Shown piece by piece: positions 9,002-22,394 of a stretch of DNA of 64,000 nucleotides. The stretch is from Spinacia oleracea (Eukaryota > Streptophyta > Magnoliopsida > Caryophyllales > Amaranthaceae). Both the position numbers and the translations under genes were made by a program. The notes beneath the pieces were generated by a model. That model ran no database searches, had not been told where the DNA came from, and saw only the letters and a list, made by a program, of their open reading frames with translations. The DNA is taken from contig NC_079488.1 of assembly GCF_020520425.1 (NCBI RefSeq), positions 86,099,285 through 86,163,284 on the forward strand. The letters run 5' to 3'. The number at the start of each line of letters is the position of its first letter. The first letter of the stretch is position 1.

Positions 9002-12000
9002 ATGGATCGTAGTTGGATGTATGGTAGACGTGACACAAAGGATTTCATGCATGCGGTTTCGGAGTTCTGTATGAGTGCTTTACAACATCAAGCTAGTACG
9101 GGGGTCAAAGAGTTTTATTGTCCTTGTGCCGATTGTGAGAATGTGAACACGGTCAATAATGTTTTGGTGATTAGAGATCATGTATTTATGCGTGGGTTTA
9201 GACCTAATTACCATGTATGGGTTTATCATGGTGAGAGTGGAGTGTACGTAGGTAATTCTAGTAAGAATGTTGTGCATGAACAAGAAGAAGCTATCTATGC
9301 GGAAGGGGAAGCCGATTGTTTTGAGGATGAGGATGACGATGACGTTGAAAATAATATTGATGATGATAATGATCGTGTCGAGGACATGTTGCACGAGGTC
9401 GAGGATGAAGTTCGCGATCGTGTTTTTGAGTGCTTGTCTAAGGCGGCTGAAACGCCATTGTATCCTGGTTGTACAAAGTATAGCAAGCTTTCCGCTGTTT
9501 TCACACTCTACAATATCAAGACAAGCGGAGGCTGGACTGACATTAGTTTCACTGAGTTGTTGGTGGCGCTAAGTGATATGTTACCGGCTGGCAATGAACT
9601 TCCCAGGTCGAACTATTATGCCAAGAAGCTCATGTGTCCCTTTGGTTTAGAGTACAAGAAGATACATGCTTGTCCAAATGATTGTCTGCTATATCATAAG
9701 CAGTATGAGAATTTGGATAAGTGTCCACGGTGCGGAGTGTCGCGTTACAAACGCAAAGGGGTAAGCGAGGGTAAGAATGTTTACCCAGCTAAGGTGTTGT
9801 GGTATCTTCCCATAATACCGAGATTCAAGCGCTTGTTTTCGATAAAAAAAGATGCAAGGAATTTGAGGTGGCATGCAGATCCTGATCGAAGGAAGAGAGA
9901 TGGTTTTCTTAGGCATCCTGCTGATTCTCCCCAGTGGAAGACTATTGACAAGCTTCATGACACTTTTGGTAAGGAACCTCGGAATTTGAGGCTTGGGTTA
10001 TGTACGGATGGGATGAATCCATTTGGCACTCTTAGCTCCCAACATAGTAAATGGCCAGTACTTTTAGTCATATATAATTTACCTCCTTGGTTGTGTATGA
10101 AACGCAAGTACATCATGTTGTCACTTCTTATATCGGGGCCTAAACAACCGGGAAACGACATAGATGTCTACCTTGAACCTCTCGTTGATGATTTGAGAAA
10201 GATGTGGGATGAAGGGGTTTCCGTGTTTGATGCACATGCAAATGAGATGTTTAGATTGCGTGCAATGCTTTTCTGCACCATCAATGACTTCCCTGCTTAT
10301 GGTAACTTATCCGGCTACAAGAACAAAGGAATGAAAGCATGCCCGACTTGTGAAGAGGATACACAATCCAAATATATTTTTGAATGTCACAAATATGTGT
10401 TCTTGCGAACGCGAAGGCTTCTTAGACGTGATCATCCCTATCGTAAGATGAAGACAGCATTCGATGGGAATGTTGAGATGGATGTCACCCGTAGAGCGTT
10501 GACTGGTAAGGAAGTTTATGAGCGGGTCAAGGGTGTGTAAACGGTCTTCGGCAAGTCAGTGAAAGACAAGGGTACAACTGGATTATGGAAAAAAGAGTCT
10601 GTGTTCTGGAAACTTCCATATTGGAAAGATCTACCTGTTAGGCATTGTCTTGACGTCATGCATATCGAGAAAAATGTTTGTGAAGCAATTCTTGGGACAC
10701 TTATGAATATTCCGGGCAAGACAAAGGATACCAAGGGAGTGCGAGAATACTTTAAAAGTAAGGGGCTTCGTCCAGAGCTGTGGCCTCAGACTTCGGGAAA
10801 TAATAGAACGAAGGAAATGGAAACAGGGGGTGCCAAGACAAAAGGAAAAGGCAAAGGCAAAGGCAAAGGCAAAGGCAAAGAAAAGGGCAACGACAAAGGG
10901 AAGAAGAAAACCCATTACTTGCCTCCGGCTTGTTACACATTGTCCAAATTAGAAAAGCGGTTATTTTGTGAGTGCTTGTATGGAATTAAGGCTCCCTCGG
11001 GGTACTCATCGAACATGAAAAGATTTGTGTCTTTAAATGGCGAGTTGAAGTTGACAAGTATGAAATCTCACGATTGTCATGTCATGATGCAAACTTTCTT
11101 ACCCATAGCAATTCGTGGGATATTGCCAAAGCATGTGAGACATAGTATTACTAGTCTTTGTTCATTTTTCAATACGATATGTAGCAAAGTGCTTGATCCG
11201 TCAACACTCGATGAACTTCAGAACAAAGTAATCCAAACATTATGCGAATTTGAGATGTATTTTCCACCTTCGTTCTTTGACATAATGGTTCATTTAATTT
11301 GCCATCTTGTTCGAGAAATTAAGTTGTGCGGTCCAGTGTTCATGAGGTGGTGTTATCCTTTTGAGAGACACATGGGTGTTTTACAAGATAAAGTGAGGAA
11401 TCCTGCACAACCAGAAGGTAGTATGATTCAAGGCAACGTGGGTGAAGAAGTTGGAAATTTTGTGGCCGAGTATTTAGCAAAACCTGAACCGATTGGACTT
11501 CCTACATCTCGGCATGAGGGAAGACTAGAAGGCAATGGTACAATTGGGTCAAAATTGATCTCACCTCCTACGCATAAGCTATTACAAGCTCACTTATACG
11601 TGTTGCATCATATTCTAGCCGTCCACCCATATTTGGTGATGCATAAGCAGGAATTGGCTAATGAATACCCTTCCAAAGGGGAAAGAGAATTGACGCAATT
11701 GCATAATAGAGAGTTCATTAAATGGTTCCAAGATAAGGTGATGGGTGAACTAGAGGTAGCTGGTAATACTGTTTGTGAAACTGTTCAGTATCTAGCTCTT
11801 GGTCCTCGGGAAGCCGTGCAGTCATATCAGGGTTATGATGTCAATGGATACACATTTTGGACTGAGCGCCAAGATCAGAAGTCCTTGTCAGTGCAAAATA
11901 GTGGTGTCTCCCTTGTGGCGTCATCAAGAGAGTATGCTAGTGCTAAGGATGGATCTCCGGTTGATGCCAAGTTATCTTACTACGGGCGAGTCCAAGATAT

Positions 12001-12400
12001 ATGGGAGCTTAAGTACGGAACAAAATTGACTGTTGGTCTGTTTTGGTGCAAGTGGGCTGATAATAATAAGAGGTGTGTAAAAAGGGATGACCCTTGTGGG
12101 TTCACTCTTGTAGACCTGGGTCGTTTGCGTGAGACTGAAGAGCCATTTATACTTGTATCACAAGCTAAGCAAATATTTTATATAACCGACCCTGCCAATA
12201 AGAAGTGGTCTATTGTTGTACCGGGAAAGAGAAACATCCTCGGTGTCGGTGATGTTGAGGACGAGGACGAGTATGATGCTTTTGATGATACACCTCCATT
12301 CACCAATCCCGAAACTGAAGTGACAAACAATGTGGATAATGACACAAATTACATGCGTTCAGATCACACGGAAGGAATACTTGTTGATGACGAAATCTAG
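9002..12400 (+). pseudogene. TNP2-type CACTA transposase with one in-frame stop
   Basis: Two open segments, 9002-10540 (512 aa) and 10559-12400 (613 aa), lie in the same frame and are separated only by a TAA at 10538-10540. The first has a Transpos_assoc domain at about residues 3-77 (MDRSWMY...FYCPCADC), a zinc-ribbon-like CPNDC...CPRCG segment near 225-250, and the Transposase_21 core with LRLGLCTDGMNPFG (Asp near residue 336, probably the first catalytic acid) and a D-rich DIDVYLEPLVDDL segment. The second continues with PYWKDLPVRHCLDVMHIEKNVC, a Lys/Gly repeat linker (10825-10905), DUF4218 (11060-11460) and DUF4216 (about 11970-12200). Usual length is near 1,100 aa, so the gene is otherwise complete. 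One A-to-T change in an AAA Lys codon would explain the stop. TNP2 cuts and joins element ends in the nucleus. Confidence 0.9.
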
Positions 12401-12904
12401 CAATGGTTAGAGGTATGAACTAAACAAGTTAAATTGGCACAACATCTAGCTTTTTAATTTAGGTCTTGTCACTGTGTGTTGGACCGTACTAACAGGCCAC
12501 ATGTTCAATTGGTCTACAGTACATGAATCAAGAAAACACAAGAGGCGACTTCAGACTAGCATGAAGAAACAACCAACAAGGAGCAGTTGGTGGTGCAAGA
12601 CTTGTGTATTGTGTTGGTGGTGCAAGACTTGTATATTGTGTACTGAAGAAAACCATATTGATGCAATGTACTTGTGTATTGTGTTGTGTTGAAATTTGTA
12701 ACCTAAAGCTACTATATTGGGCAAATAGTCACATTTTAGCTATTGGTAGTTTGTATTGTACGTATTTGGTATTTTGGTATTTTGTATTGGACATATTTTG
12801 AGCCTGACTATTTGGGCTTCGGCCTCGTAGTCTTGATTTGTTTTTAGGTTCATTTCTTTTAATATAAGTTTGACTATTTTCTCTGTGTGCTATTGGATGA
12901 ATTG
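12401..12904 (+). other. 3' region of the transposase gene
   Basis: Probable 3' UTR and spacer. A short direct repeat, GTTGGTGGTGCAAGACTTGT, occurs at about 12588 and 12613. No coding signal is seen. Confidence 0.4.
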
Positions 12905-13495
12905 TTTAGAATTTGGACTATATATGCCATTTTGGGCCATATATGACCTATATCGAGCCATATGAGCCTTAGCTGTGCATAAATAACTTGAAATGAATCT
13001 TAGAAACATCTAACTAAGCATATGACACATAAAAAAAGGTTTATAATTTGGACTTAGGTTCATTTGTTTAGATTTGGGATCGAAAATGCCATTTTTGGCC
13101 ATAAATGACCTATATCGACCCAAATGACCCTTAGGCATGCATAACGAACTTGAAATGAGTTTCATAAACATATAACTAATCATATGAATCATTAAAAAGG
13201 TTTAGAATGTGGATATAGGTTTGTTTGTTGGTAGTTGGGATCGAAAATGCCATTTTTTTGCCATAAATTACCTATATCGACCCAAATGACCCATAGGCGT
13301 GCATATCGAACTTGAAATGAGTCTTATAAACATATAACTAATCATATGAATCATGAAAAGGGTTTAGAATTTGGACTTAGGTTTGTTTGTTGGTAGTTGG
13401 GATCGAAAATGCCATTTTTTGCCATAAATGACCTATATCGACCCAAATGACCCTTAAGCGTGCATAACGAACTTGAAATGAGTTTCATAAACATA
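12905..13495 (+). repeat. CACTA-internal satellite, array 1 (about four 160-bp units)
   Basis: Units carry GGGATCGAAAATGCCATTTT then GACCTATATCGACCCAAATGA. Copies sit near 12915, 13072, 13233 and 13397. The same satellite forms two larger arrays further right. It lies between the transposase gene and the second gene. Confidence 0.9.
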
Positions 13496-14126
13496 TTTGT
13501 TTTGTGACGTGGTTTTGTTTCTTTAATCTCAGGTATATCATGGATGATAATGATGACCCTATTATGGATGAGCTGATGGATGATGATGATGATGATGAAC
13601 GTAGTGAGGATGGGGATTATGATGCAGCGGTGGAGGAGGATAAAGGTGAGTCGGAAGATCGTGAATATGATGAATATATACACAGAATTGAGCAGTTTGA
13701 GGTTATGGCCGATAGGGCCCCCCAATTGATAACCATCAACATGTGGTGGCAAATGAAGTTAGCACAAGTAAAAGTGTTAAAAAGCGTGTGAAGAGAAAGG
13801 GGAGAGGGCCAACAAAAGGACTTGGGGCAAGAGAAGAGATGTACTTGGAGTACAATGAATTCGATAACCCTTGTGGTAAGTGGCGCCGTAAGTATGCAAC
13901 ATTTACAGGCCTTTGTATGCGGAAGATTTCAATTTTGTTGAAATGGGAGGATGTACCCGAGGGCTTGAAGAAAACTTTTTGGGATGATGCAATGGTAAGC
14001 CTAATTTTTAATTCTAGAAATTTATCTAATCGTGTACTTGATGTCCGAACTAGAGCATGCAAATAGTCCGAACATAACTATGGCATGCACAACTAATACG
14101 TCCGAACATAACAACGACATGATCAG

Positions 14127-14375
14127 GTGCTGAACAGATCAGAATCTGATCAGTTCAGCTGCAGATCAGCAGCAGCAGAATAGCTGCTGAACAGATCAGA
14201 AATTGATCTGCTCAGCACCTGATCTGCTGCTGCTGATCTGCAGCTGAACTGATCAGATTCTGATCTGTTCAGCAGCTTACCTGATCAGATTCTGATCTGT
14301 TCCGCAACTGATCTGCTGCTGAACAGATCAGAAACTGATTAGTTCAGCTGCTGAACAGATCAGAATCTTCATTTC
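14127..14375. repeat. Palindromic CTGATC/CAGC array 1
   Basis: Made of overlapping words CTGAACAGATCAGAATCTGATC, CAGCTGCAGATCAGCAGC and their reverse complements. Long parts of it can fold on themselves. It lies in intron 1 of the second CACTA-1 gene. Confidence 0.85.
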
Positions 14376-14403
14376 ATTCATACTTTGGTCTGTGGATGTG
14401 ACA

Positions 14404-14404
<1 letters not shown>

Positions 14405-14451
<47 letters not shown>
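14405..14451. repeat. (GT)n microsatellite
   Basis: About 23 GT units in intron 1 of the second CACTA-1 gene. Confidence 0.95.
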
Positions 14452-14453
<2 letters not shown>

Positions 14454-14984
14454 TACAGTGTGTAACCAACCTTGTAACTATTTTGATTGGATTGTTAAAG
14501 TTGCATTAAATTTTATATTGATTATCCATTCAAGTCTAAGATGTTGTGTTCTATTGTTCTTTGTATTGATTGGATTAGTGCAAATCAGTACAAAATCTAA
14601 CTATGACCAAGTAATTCGCGAGTTTAATGAACGTGCAAAGCGTTTATTTTATACATGGTGCAGAATGTGTTTGAGGTGCACACGGGTGGTAGAGTGATGC
14701 ACGGTAGAAAATCAAACAAATTTCCAGGACATATACTTAAGTTTCTTGCTTTTATATATCCTCCTTTCCCATAACAAATTGAAGTTTCACTTCCTTAAAT
14801 TGCACCACCAGCATTCACTTTCCTCCATACTGCATAACTAATGGATTCTTGTGCAATGAACCTAGTTTGGGTTTAAGTTTGACATTTTAACCTCAATTCT
14901 CTAATGTATGTTCTGTATTTCTGAATTAGAATCTTTCCTTATTCCAGAAGACTGAAAATATCACCAAAACATGCTAACAACAGA
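14452..14984. other. Intron sequence between the palindromic arrays
   Basis: AT-rich intron DNA. No coding match or clear repeat is seen. Confidence 0.4.
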
Positions 14985-15287
14985 TTAGAAACTGATCGGT
15001 TCAGCTGCAGATCAGCAGCAGCAGATCAGCTGCTGAACAGATCAGAATCTGATCAGTTCAGGTGCAGATCAGCAGCTGAACAGATCAGAAACTGATCAGT
15101 TCAGCTGCTGATCTGCTGCTGCTGATCTGCATCTGAACAGATCAGAAACTGATCTGATTAGCTGCAGATCAGCAGCAGCAGATCAGCTGCTGAACAGATC
15201 AGAATCTGATCAGTTCAGGTGCAGATCAGCAGCAGCAGATCAGCAGCTGAACAGGTCAGTTTCTGATCTGTTCAGCTGTTAATCATA
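14985..15287. repeat. Palindromic CTGATC/CAGC array 2
   Basis: Same word set as the array at 14127, in about 300 bp, ending just before the acceptor of exon 2. The sequence after it (GCGCTCGGGAATTTATGCTTGG) recurs in CACTA-2 after its own array. Confidence 0.85.
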
Positions 15288-18200
15288 TGTCTTGCGCTCG
15301 GGAATTTATGCTTGGGACTATACATGTTAACTAACATTTCCATGTTTATTTGTTTGTGTAGAATCAATTCCATATTGAACCTTCCCAAGCTAAGAAGGAC
15401 GTTTTTGAATCTAATCTACGTTTGAGATTCAAAAACTTCAAAGCCAAGTTGGTGAGTGGCTGGATTTCTAAGACGAGAGAGATAAGTAAGGTAGATAAAG
15501 GTGAAAATGAAGGAGAAAATGAAGGAGAAAATGATGGTGAAAAAGAAGGTGAAAAAGCGCCACCGATAAAGCTCCCTTTTGACATTTGGAAGCACATCAC
15601 ACCAGAGGAATGGGAGGCTTTTGTTGCACAAAAAACAAGTCCAGATGCAGTGGTAAATTTTCAAACAATCTACCTACGTACTTTATAAATTTATTGTTTA
15701 CATTTTGCATTGAAGTTGACATGTATACTTTGTAGGCAAAGCGCCAAAAGTGTTCAAATTATGCAAAGAAGAAAAAACATACTCATCGGCTAGGTACCGA
15801 GACTTATGAAGAAAAGAGGAAGAGATGGAAAGAAAAAGGATTATACCCCAACGGTGGCAACACCCGTGCCAATGATTGGTGGTGTTCGATGCATAGTCTC
15901 GACAAAAATGGGAAATATGTAATTGTTAATCCCGAAACAAAAGAGGCTTGTGATAAACTAGTAAGTAAATGGAGTGATTTTCAATAATTTGAATTAATAT
16001 ATATTATACATTTTGTCTACCTTTGTATTAATGTAACAATCACTTTCTATATTGTTTTCATAAAATAGGTTGAATATCAACAAGCATGTGCCGAAGGCAA
16101 GGTTTCTTCAGTTTTAAACAAGGATCCCTTGTACATGACTCTTGAACCTGACCCTTCCGGGCATCCAAGAGGTTTCGGAGGGGTACGTGTTGGCTTGAAA
16201 AAGGCGTATGGTGAAGAATATCGCAAGCCCACCAACTCAAACTTCAGTGCATCTTCAACAGCTTCAGATATAGCTTCGATGAGAGAAGAACTGAAGAAGG
16301 AGATAACTGAGGCAATCCTACAACAGATGGGCTTACAAAGCTTGGAGTTGCCCCGCCGTAGCCCTTTGTATTCATCAAGCCAACCAATTCTTGACCTTCA
16401 ACCACCTAATGAAGGTCAAGAACCTACTGGATTTCAACCACCTGCTAGAGTTCAGCCGTCTACTGGAGTTCAACCAATGCTTGAAGTTCAACCAATGCTT
16501 GGAGTCCAACCAATGCTTGAATTAAAGGTGAGCTGAATTCTGGAGTTTAATTCCGTAATGTTCTTATATAAATTTTGGAGTTTTAATTCATTCAATAACG
16601 TGATGGCTAAATTTTTACTTATTGCATATCCTGATGGTTGAATGTTAGGAGGAGACGCCTTGCGAACTACTAGACCCGGGACAATCAAATGGTGATAAAT
16701 TGTATGTGGTGGCCGATGAGAATGCACAACCACAAAGTGACCGATCACTAGTCCACTTCAAGCAAGTCCCGAGTGGTTATTATGCGGTCAGCCCATACAA
16801 TGTTCATGAAGACTATTTGGATTGGATACTTCCGGTGCCCAACAATTTCCTCCATACTTTGGCCGATGCCTCCGGTTCTTATGTACTATGGCCATTTGCA
16901 TGGGTGAAGTTTTCAGACAAGGTGTTTTGTGTTTCTAATTCCACGCCTTCCTAATTTGCATAACATTTCCTATATATTTCAATAAACAAGTTTTTTCATA
17001 ATCTCTTGGTTTTTGTAAATTAACCTTACAGATCATCAAGAAACTAAAAGCGCCACCAATGAAAGCTAAACAAAAGAAACCACCAACTCAAGCTAGAAAA
17101 GATGGTCAACGATCAATGGAGTTGATTGCAAAAGGAAGTTCACAAGGCAAGAGTCAAAACTCCAAACTTAAATCATCGAAAGGTCCAGTTTCTCATGCAA
17201 ATTTACTTGTGGAATCAGATGTTTTTGACTCTCTTAGTAAGCCGTGCAAATGGTTGCATAGTCTTGTTAGTGAGTTACCGGATGGTAATGCTATTGGAGT
17301 TCAGATGGACATGTCATTATTCCACTTTTTTGAGCATGGCACAGCATGGGTAACTAAAGACGATATATGTGAATTCCTCAAAGTTGATATGCTTAATATT
17401 TCAATGATACAAGTCTTCATGAGGTAATTAATATAGTTAGTTATGGTAATGTATTTATTAAGGTAAATGGTTTGCCAAGTTTCGATTATTCTTATGTTTG
17501 CTTGTTCTTTAGGTCTCTTCAGTTCTATGATTTTAGTTCGGATAGTCATATTGGGTGGTTGGATCCACAATCAATAAGTGGTGCTAGTTGCATGAACAAT
17601 GGAGCCGAAGTCAGTCAATACCTCGATGACGGTATCCGTCAATGCACAAAAGCGAAAAACAAGTTCATATTAGCCCCGTAGTTTGAAGAGTATGCCTTTG
17701 CTTTAATATCTTTATTGTCCTACATTAGTGTCGATTATAATGATATTTTGTGATTGTTGTGGCATATTATGGATTATTAAACCACTCTTTTGTGATTACA
17801 GCCTCCATTGGATGCTCCTTGTGATATGTGTTTAAAGCCACACAATTTATCAATTTGATTCTTGTCGTCGAGATCCATTACGATCCGTGTTGGTCAATTC
17901 ACTATTGAATAAGTACATTCCGTATTTAGTTTTTTTTGTACATATCAAATAAAACTTGCAATCATATTTTACATTCAAGCATTTAATGTTAATTAACTTC
18001 CAATGAATTGTGGAATTGCAGAGTGTTGATGAAAATGTATGTCAAAAAAAGCGCACTTCCTCAATGGAAATCAGTTAAGGTAACTAATAACTTGTTCACT
18101 AGTTATTGTACGGCCAAAATAATTACATTTCCTACTATCTAATTTATGTTGTCTTTAATCTAGTGCGCCCAACAAGAGGGTGGGGTCGAGTGTGGCTATT

Positions 18201-18329
18201 ACGTGATGAAATTCATGCATGACATATTCAAAAGTTGCAAGGAAGTTCAAGATCTGGAAAAGGTACATAAAATAGCTTATTTATGATGTATTATTAAGCT
18301 AGAAATTAGTTAAAAAAACTATTCGCCTA

Positions 18330-20640
18330 TAATTGGCATGAACCGTCGAAAATGCCATTTTGGACCAAATATGACCTATATCGACCCAAATGACCCTTAG
18401 GCATGCATAACGAAGTTGAAATGAGTCTTATAATAATATAATTAATCATAAGAATCATGAAAAACATTTAGAATATGGATATAGGTTTGTTTGTTGGTAA
18501 TTGGGATCGAAAATGCCATTTTTGACCATAAATGACCTATATCGACCTAAATGAACCATAGACGTGCATAACGAACTTGAAATGAGTCTTATAATCATAT
18601 AACTAATCATATGAATCATGAAAAACGTTTAGAATATGGAAATAGGTTCGTTTGTTGGTATTTGGGATCGAAAATGCCATTTTTGGCCATAAATGACCTA
18701 TATCGTCCCAAATGAGCCTTATGTGTGCATAAAGAACTTGAAATGAGTCTTATAAACATATAACTAATCATATGAATCATGAAAAAGATTTAGAAAGTGT
18801 CCTTAGGTTCATTTGTTAGTTGTTGGGATCGAAAATGCCATTTTTAACTAAAAATGACTTATATCGACCCAAATGACCCATAGACGTTCATAAATATCAT
18901 GAAATGAGTCTTATAATAATATAACTATTCATATGAATAATGAAAAACGTTTAGAATATCAAAATAGGTTCGTTTGTTGGTAGTTGGGATCGAAAATGTC
19001 ATTTTTGGCCAAAAATTACATATATCGACCTAAATGAACCATAGACGTGCATAACGAACTTGAAATGAGTCTTATAATCATATAACTAATCATATGAATC
19101 ATGAAAAACATTTAGAATATGGAAATAGGTTTGTTTGTTGGTATTTGGGATCGAAAATGACATTTTTGGCCATAAATGACCAATATCGTCCCAAATGAGC
19201 CTTATGTGTGCATAAAGAACTTGAAATGAGTCTTATAAACATATAACTAATCATATGAATCATGAAAAAGATTTAGAAAGTGTCCTTAGGTTCATTTGTT
19301 AGTTGTTGGGATCGAAAATGCCATTTTTAATAAAAAATGACCTATATCGACCCAAATGACCAATAGACGTTCATAAATATCATGAAATGAGTCTTATAAT
19401 AATATAACTAATCATATGAATAATGAAAAACGTTTAGAATATCGAAATAGGTTCGTTTGTTGGTAGTTGGGATCGAAAATGTCATTTTTGGCCAAAAATT
19501 ACATATATCGACCTAAATGAACCATAGACGTGCATAACGAACTTGAAATGAGTCTTATAATCATATAACTAATCATATGAATCATGAAAAACGTTTAGAA
19601 TATGGAAATAGGTTCGTTTGTTGGTATTTGGGATCGAAAATGCCATTTTTGGCCATAAATGACCTATATCGGCCCAAATGAGCCTTATGTGTGCATAAAG
19701 AACTTGAAATGAGTCTTATAAACATTTAACTAATCATATGAATCATGAAAAAGATTTAGAAAGTGTCCTTAGGTTCATTTGTTAGTTGTTAGGATCGAAA
19801 ATGCCATTTTTAACCAAGAATGACCTATATCGACCCAAATGACCCATAGACGTTCACAAATATCATGAAATGAGTCTTATAATAATATAACTAATCATAT
19901 GAATAATGAAAAACGTTTAGAATATCGAAATAGGTTCGTTTGTTGGTAGTTGGGATCGAAAATGTCATTTTTGGCCAAAAATTACATATATCGACCCAAA
20001 TGACCATTAGGCATGCATAACGAAGTTGAAATGAGGCTTATAATAATATAATTAATCATAAGAATCATGAAAAACATTTAGAATATGGATATAGGTTTGT
20101 TTGTTGGTAATTGGGATCGAAAATGCCATTTTTGACCATAAATGACCTATATCGACCCAAACGAACCATAGACGTGCATAACGAACTTGAAATCAGTCTT
20201 ATAATCATATAACTAATCATATGAATCATGTAAAACGTTTAGAATATGGAAATAGGGTCGTTTGTTGGTAGTTGGGATCGAAAATGCCATTTTTGGCCAT
20301 AAATTACCTATATTGACCCAAATGACCCTTAAGCGTGCATAACGAAGTTGAAATGAGTCTTATAATAATATAATTAATCATAAGAATCATGAAAAACATT
20401 TAGAATATGGATATAGGTTTGTTTGTTGGTAATTAGGATCGAAAATGTCATTTTTTACCATAAATGACCTATATCGACCCAAATGAACCATAGACGTGCA
20501 TAACGAACTTGAAATGAGTCTTATAATCATATAACTAATCATATGTATCATGAAAAACGTTTAGAATATGGAAATAGGTTCGTTTGTTGGTAGTTGGGTT
20601 CAAAAATGTCATTTTTGTCCAATATAATTGTTTTCGCAAC
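18330..20640 (+). repeat. CACTA-internal satellite, array 2 (about 15 units)
   Basis: Units of about 160 bp share GGGATCGAAAATGCCATTTT. Landmarks fall near 18346, 18505, 18664, 18825, 18986, 19147, 19307, 19470, 19629, 19790, 19951, 20114, 20273, 20433 and 20586. A variant marked AGAAAGTGTCCTTAGG recurs at 18792, 19274 and 19758, a three-unit higher-order period of about 483 bp. The array lies in the last intron of the second CACTA-1 gene. Confidence 0.92.
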
Positions 20641-20690
20641 CAATCTAATTTTTGTTTTCGCATATGAAACTTAATTTAATTTATTGGTTT

Positions 20691-20830
20691 CACTAGAGGA
20701 AAAACCTTATAAGTTGCTCATCAAAAGTTGCCCTTATACAACAAGAGCAACTTATAATGGTTAAAAAAAAAATTAAAAAATTAAAAGCTGCCCTTATCTA
20801 ACAAGAGCATCTTTTAATGACAAAAAGTAA
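20691..20830 (+). repeat. Left TIR and subterminal repeats of CACTA-2
   Basis: The TIR (about 29 bp) is followed by motifs AAGTTGCCCTTA and CAAGAGCAACTTATAA in both orientations. Confidence 0.8.
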
Positions 20831-21752
20831 AAAAAATAAAAATAAAAAGTAAATCTTTACTACTGAAACCAGATTTTTTCCCCCTTTTCTTCTCGCTTCT
20901 CGGCTGCTCCCCTTTTCTTCTGCAGAAGCCGTTTATGGCGACGACTTTATCATCCTCAACAGATTTCCTCCAGACCTTCATCTCCACATCAAACCTCGTA
21001 CCGCCGGTGTTTTATCTGCTATATCTTCTTTTGGACGGCTTTTGCTGATGGGGCTGGCGGTGGTGGTGGTTTGTTCAAGGATTTTGGACGATTTTTGCTG
21101 CTGGGGCTGGCGGTGGTGGTGGTTTTCGTTGCAGCTTTCTGGCCAGCATCACGATCAGGTTAATTTTTCTTTGCCCTTCTTGTAAAATTTCTGAATGACT
21201 GATGAAATTGTAGCTTGTGTTTAGTTTGAAATGTATTGATCAATTGATTTGGATGGTTTGTTGATGAAATTTGCTTCAATCAGTCATAGTTCATTTCTGG
21301 GTTTTGAGGGGTTATTTGATAATCATGCCCTGAAATTCCATTTGTGAACAAATTATTTTAGTGGGGCTTTTATGTAGTTCAAATTTCTAAATTCTGTTTT
21401 TGTTCATCTTATTGATGAAATTGCAGCTTAGGTTTATTTTCTCTTAAGTTTCGTATCTGTGAAATTTATAGCAATATTGGTGGTCTTTCAAGAATGAAGA
21501 GGCCAGTTTATGACAGCTTCATTGCCATACAAATTGTGATGTTTAATTGAACAATAATCAATCAGATTACTGCAGAGCTCTTTACATGGTGGGTGAAATA
21601 ATGATCTTGTCAGCATCTTTGTTTAGGAATTTCTTAATATTTGTAGGCTTTATGGGATATAATCTTAACCCAAAAATTCAGTACGTAGTTGTAGATATTA
21701 CTGTGTGTGTCCTAAGCTAATTTAAAGTAGCTTGAGGGCGTAGAGATTAAAT
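20831..21752 (+). other. Acquired or leader-like DNA in CACTA-2
   Basis: Starts with a CT-rich, GC-richer stretch (20870-21160) holding a partial duplication, TTTTGGACG(G/A)...TTTTTGCTG...GGGGCTGGCGGTGG (21030-21070 and 21082-21122), then a donor-like ATCAG|GTTAAT near 21157. This looks like a captured or leader exon. The rest is AT-rich and unrecognised. Confidence 0.4.
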
Positions 21753-22394
21753 CACTACAACAAATCGGACCAAAGAGGGCGAAAAAAGTCGCCCTTTTTG
21801 ATCAAAATATCGTCCTTTTAAACTTTAAGGGCGACATAAAAATCGCCCTTAAATCGCCCTGTTAGGTTCGTCCTATTAGCCTTCGAAGGCAACACTAGTT
21901 TTTCGCCCTTTTTGATCAAAACCAAAGAGGGCAAATGTTTTTCGCCTTCTTTGGTCGAAAACAAGGAAAGCAAACGTTATCTCGCCCTCCTTGAATATAT
22001 TTCGCCCTCTAAAATAGCTTTAATAGGGCAATTTGTTTTGCCTTGTTTGTTCAAAACCAAACAGGACAACTTGCTAATGTCGCCCTCTTTGTTCAATTTT
22101 TTATTTTTAAAAAAACAAATCTGGTTGAGACAAAAACTCAGCTAAGTAATTATATAAATATGGCAACAAGCTTATCACCAACCATACAAAGGTAAATGAA
22201 AGTAAAACAAATAAAAAATAACTATATAAAGACCATAGTGGATAATAGCACCAAAGGTAACATCAATTAGCAGTTAGGCCAGTTACTTCATAATATTTGG
22301 CCTTTGGTGAGTTTTACATGACCTAAATCAACAAGCTACACAATTCCTTTTCGTACTATATCATCACCAGAATAGAAATAAGAGCACTAGCAAG

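Noticed and set aside
10525-10558. A short intron removing the transposase stop
   Set aside because: The only GT...AG pair that would skip it gives an intron of about 30 bases, too short for plants.
17032-18262. Host Ulp1 protease gene
   Set aside because: It is bounded by CACTA ends, spliced to transposon-type exons, and has a second copy in CACTA-2.
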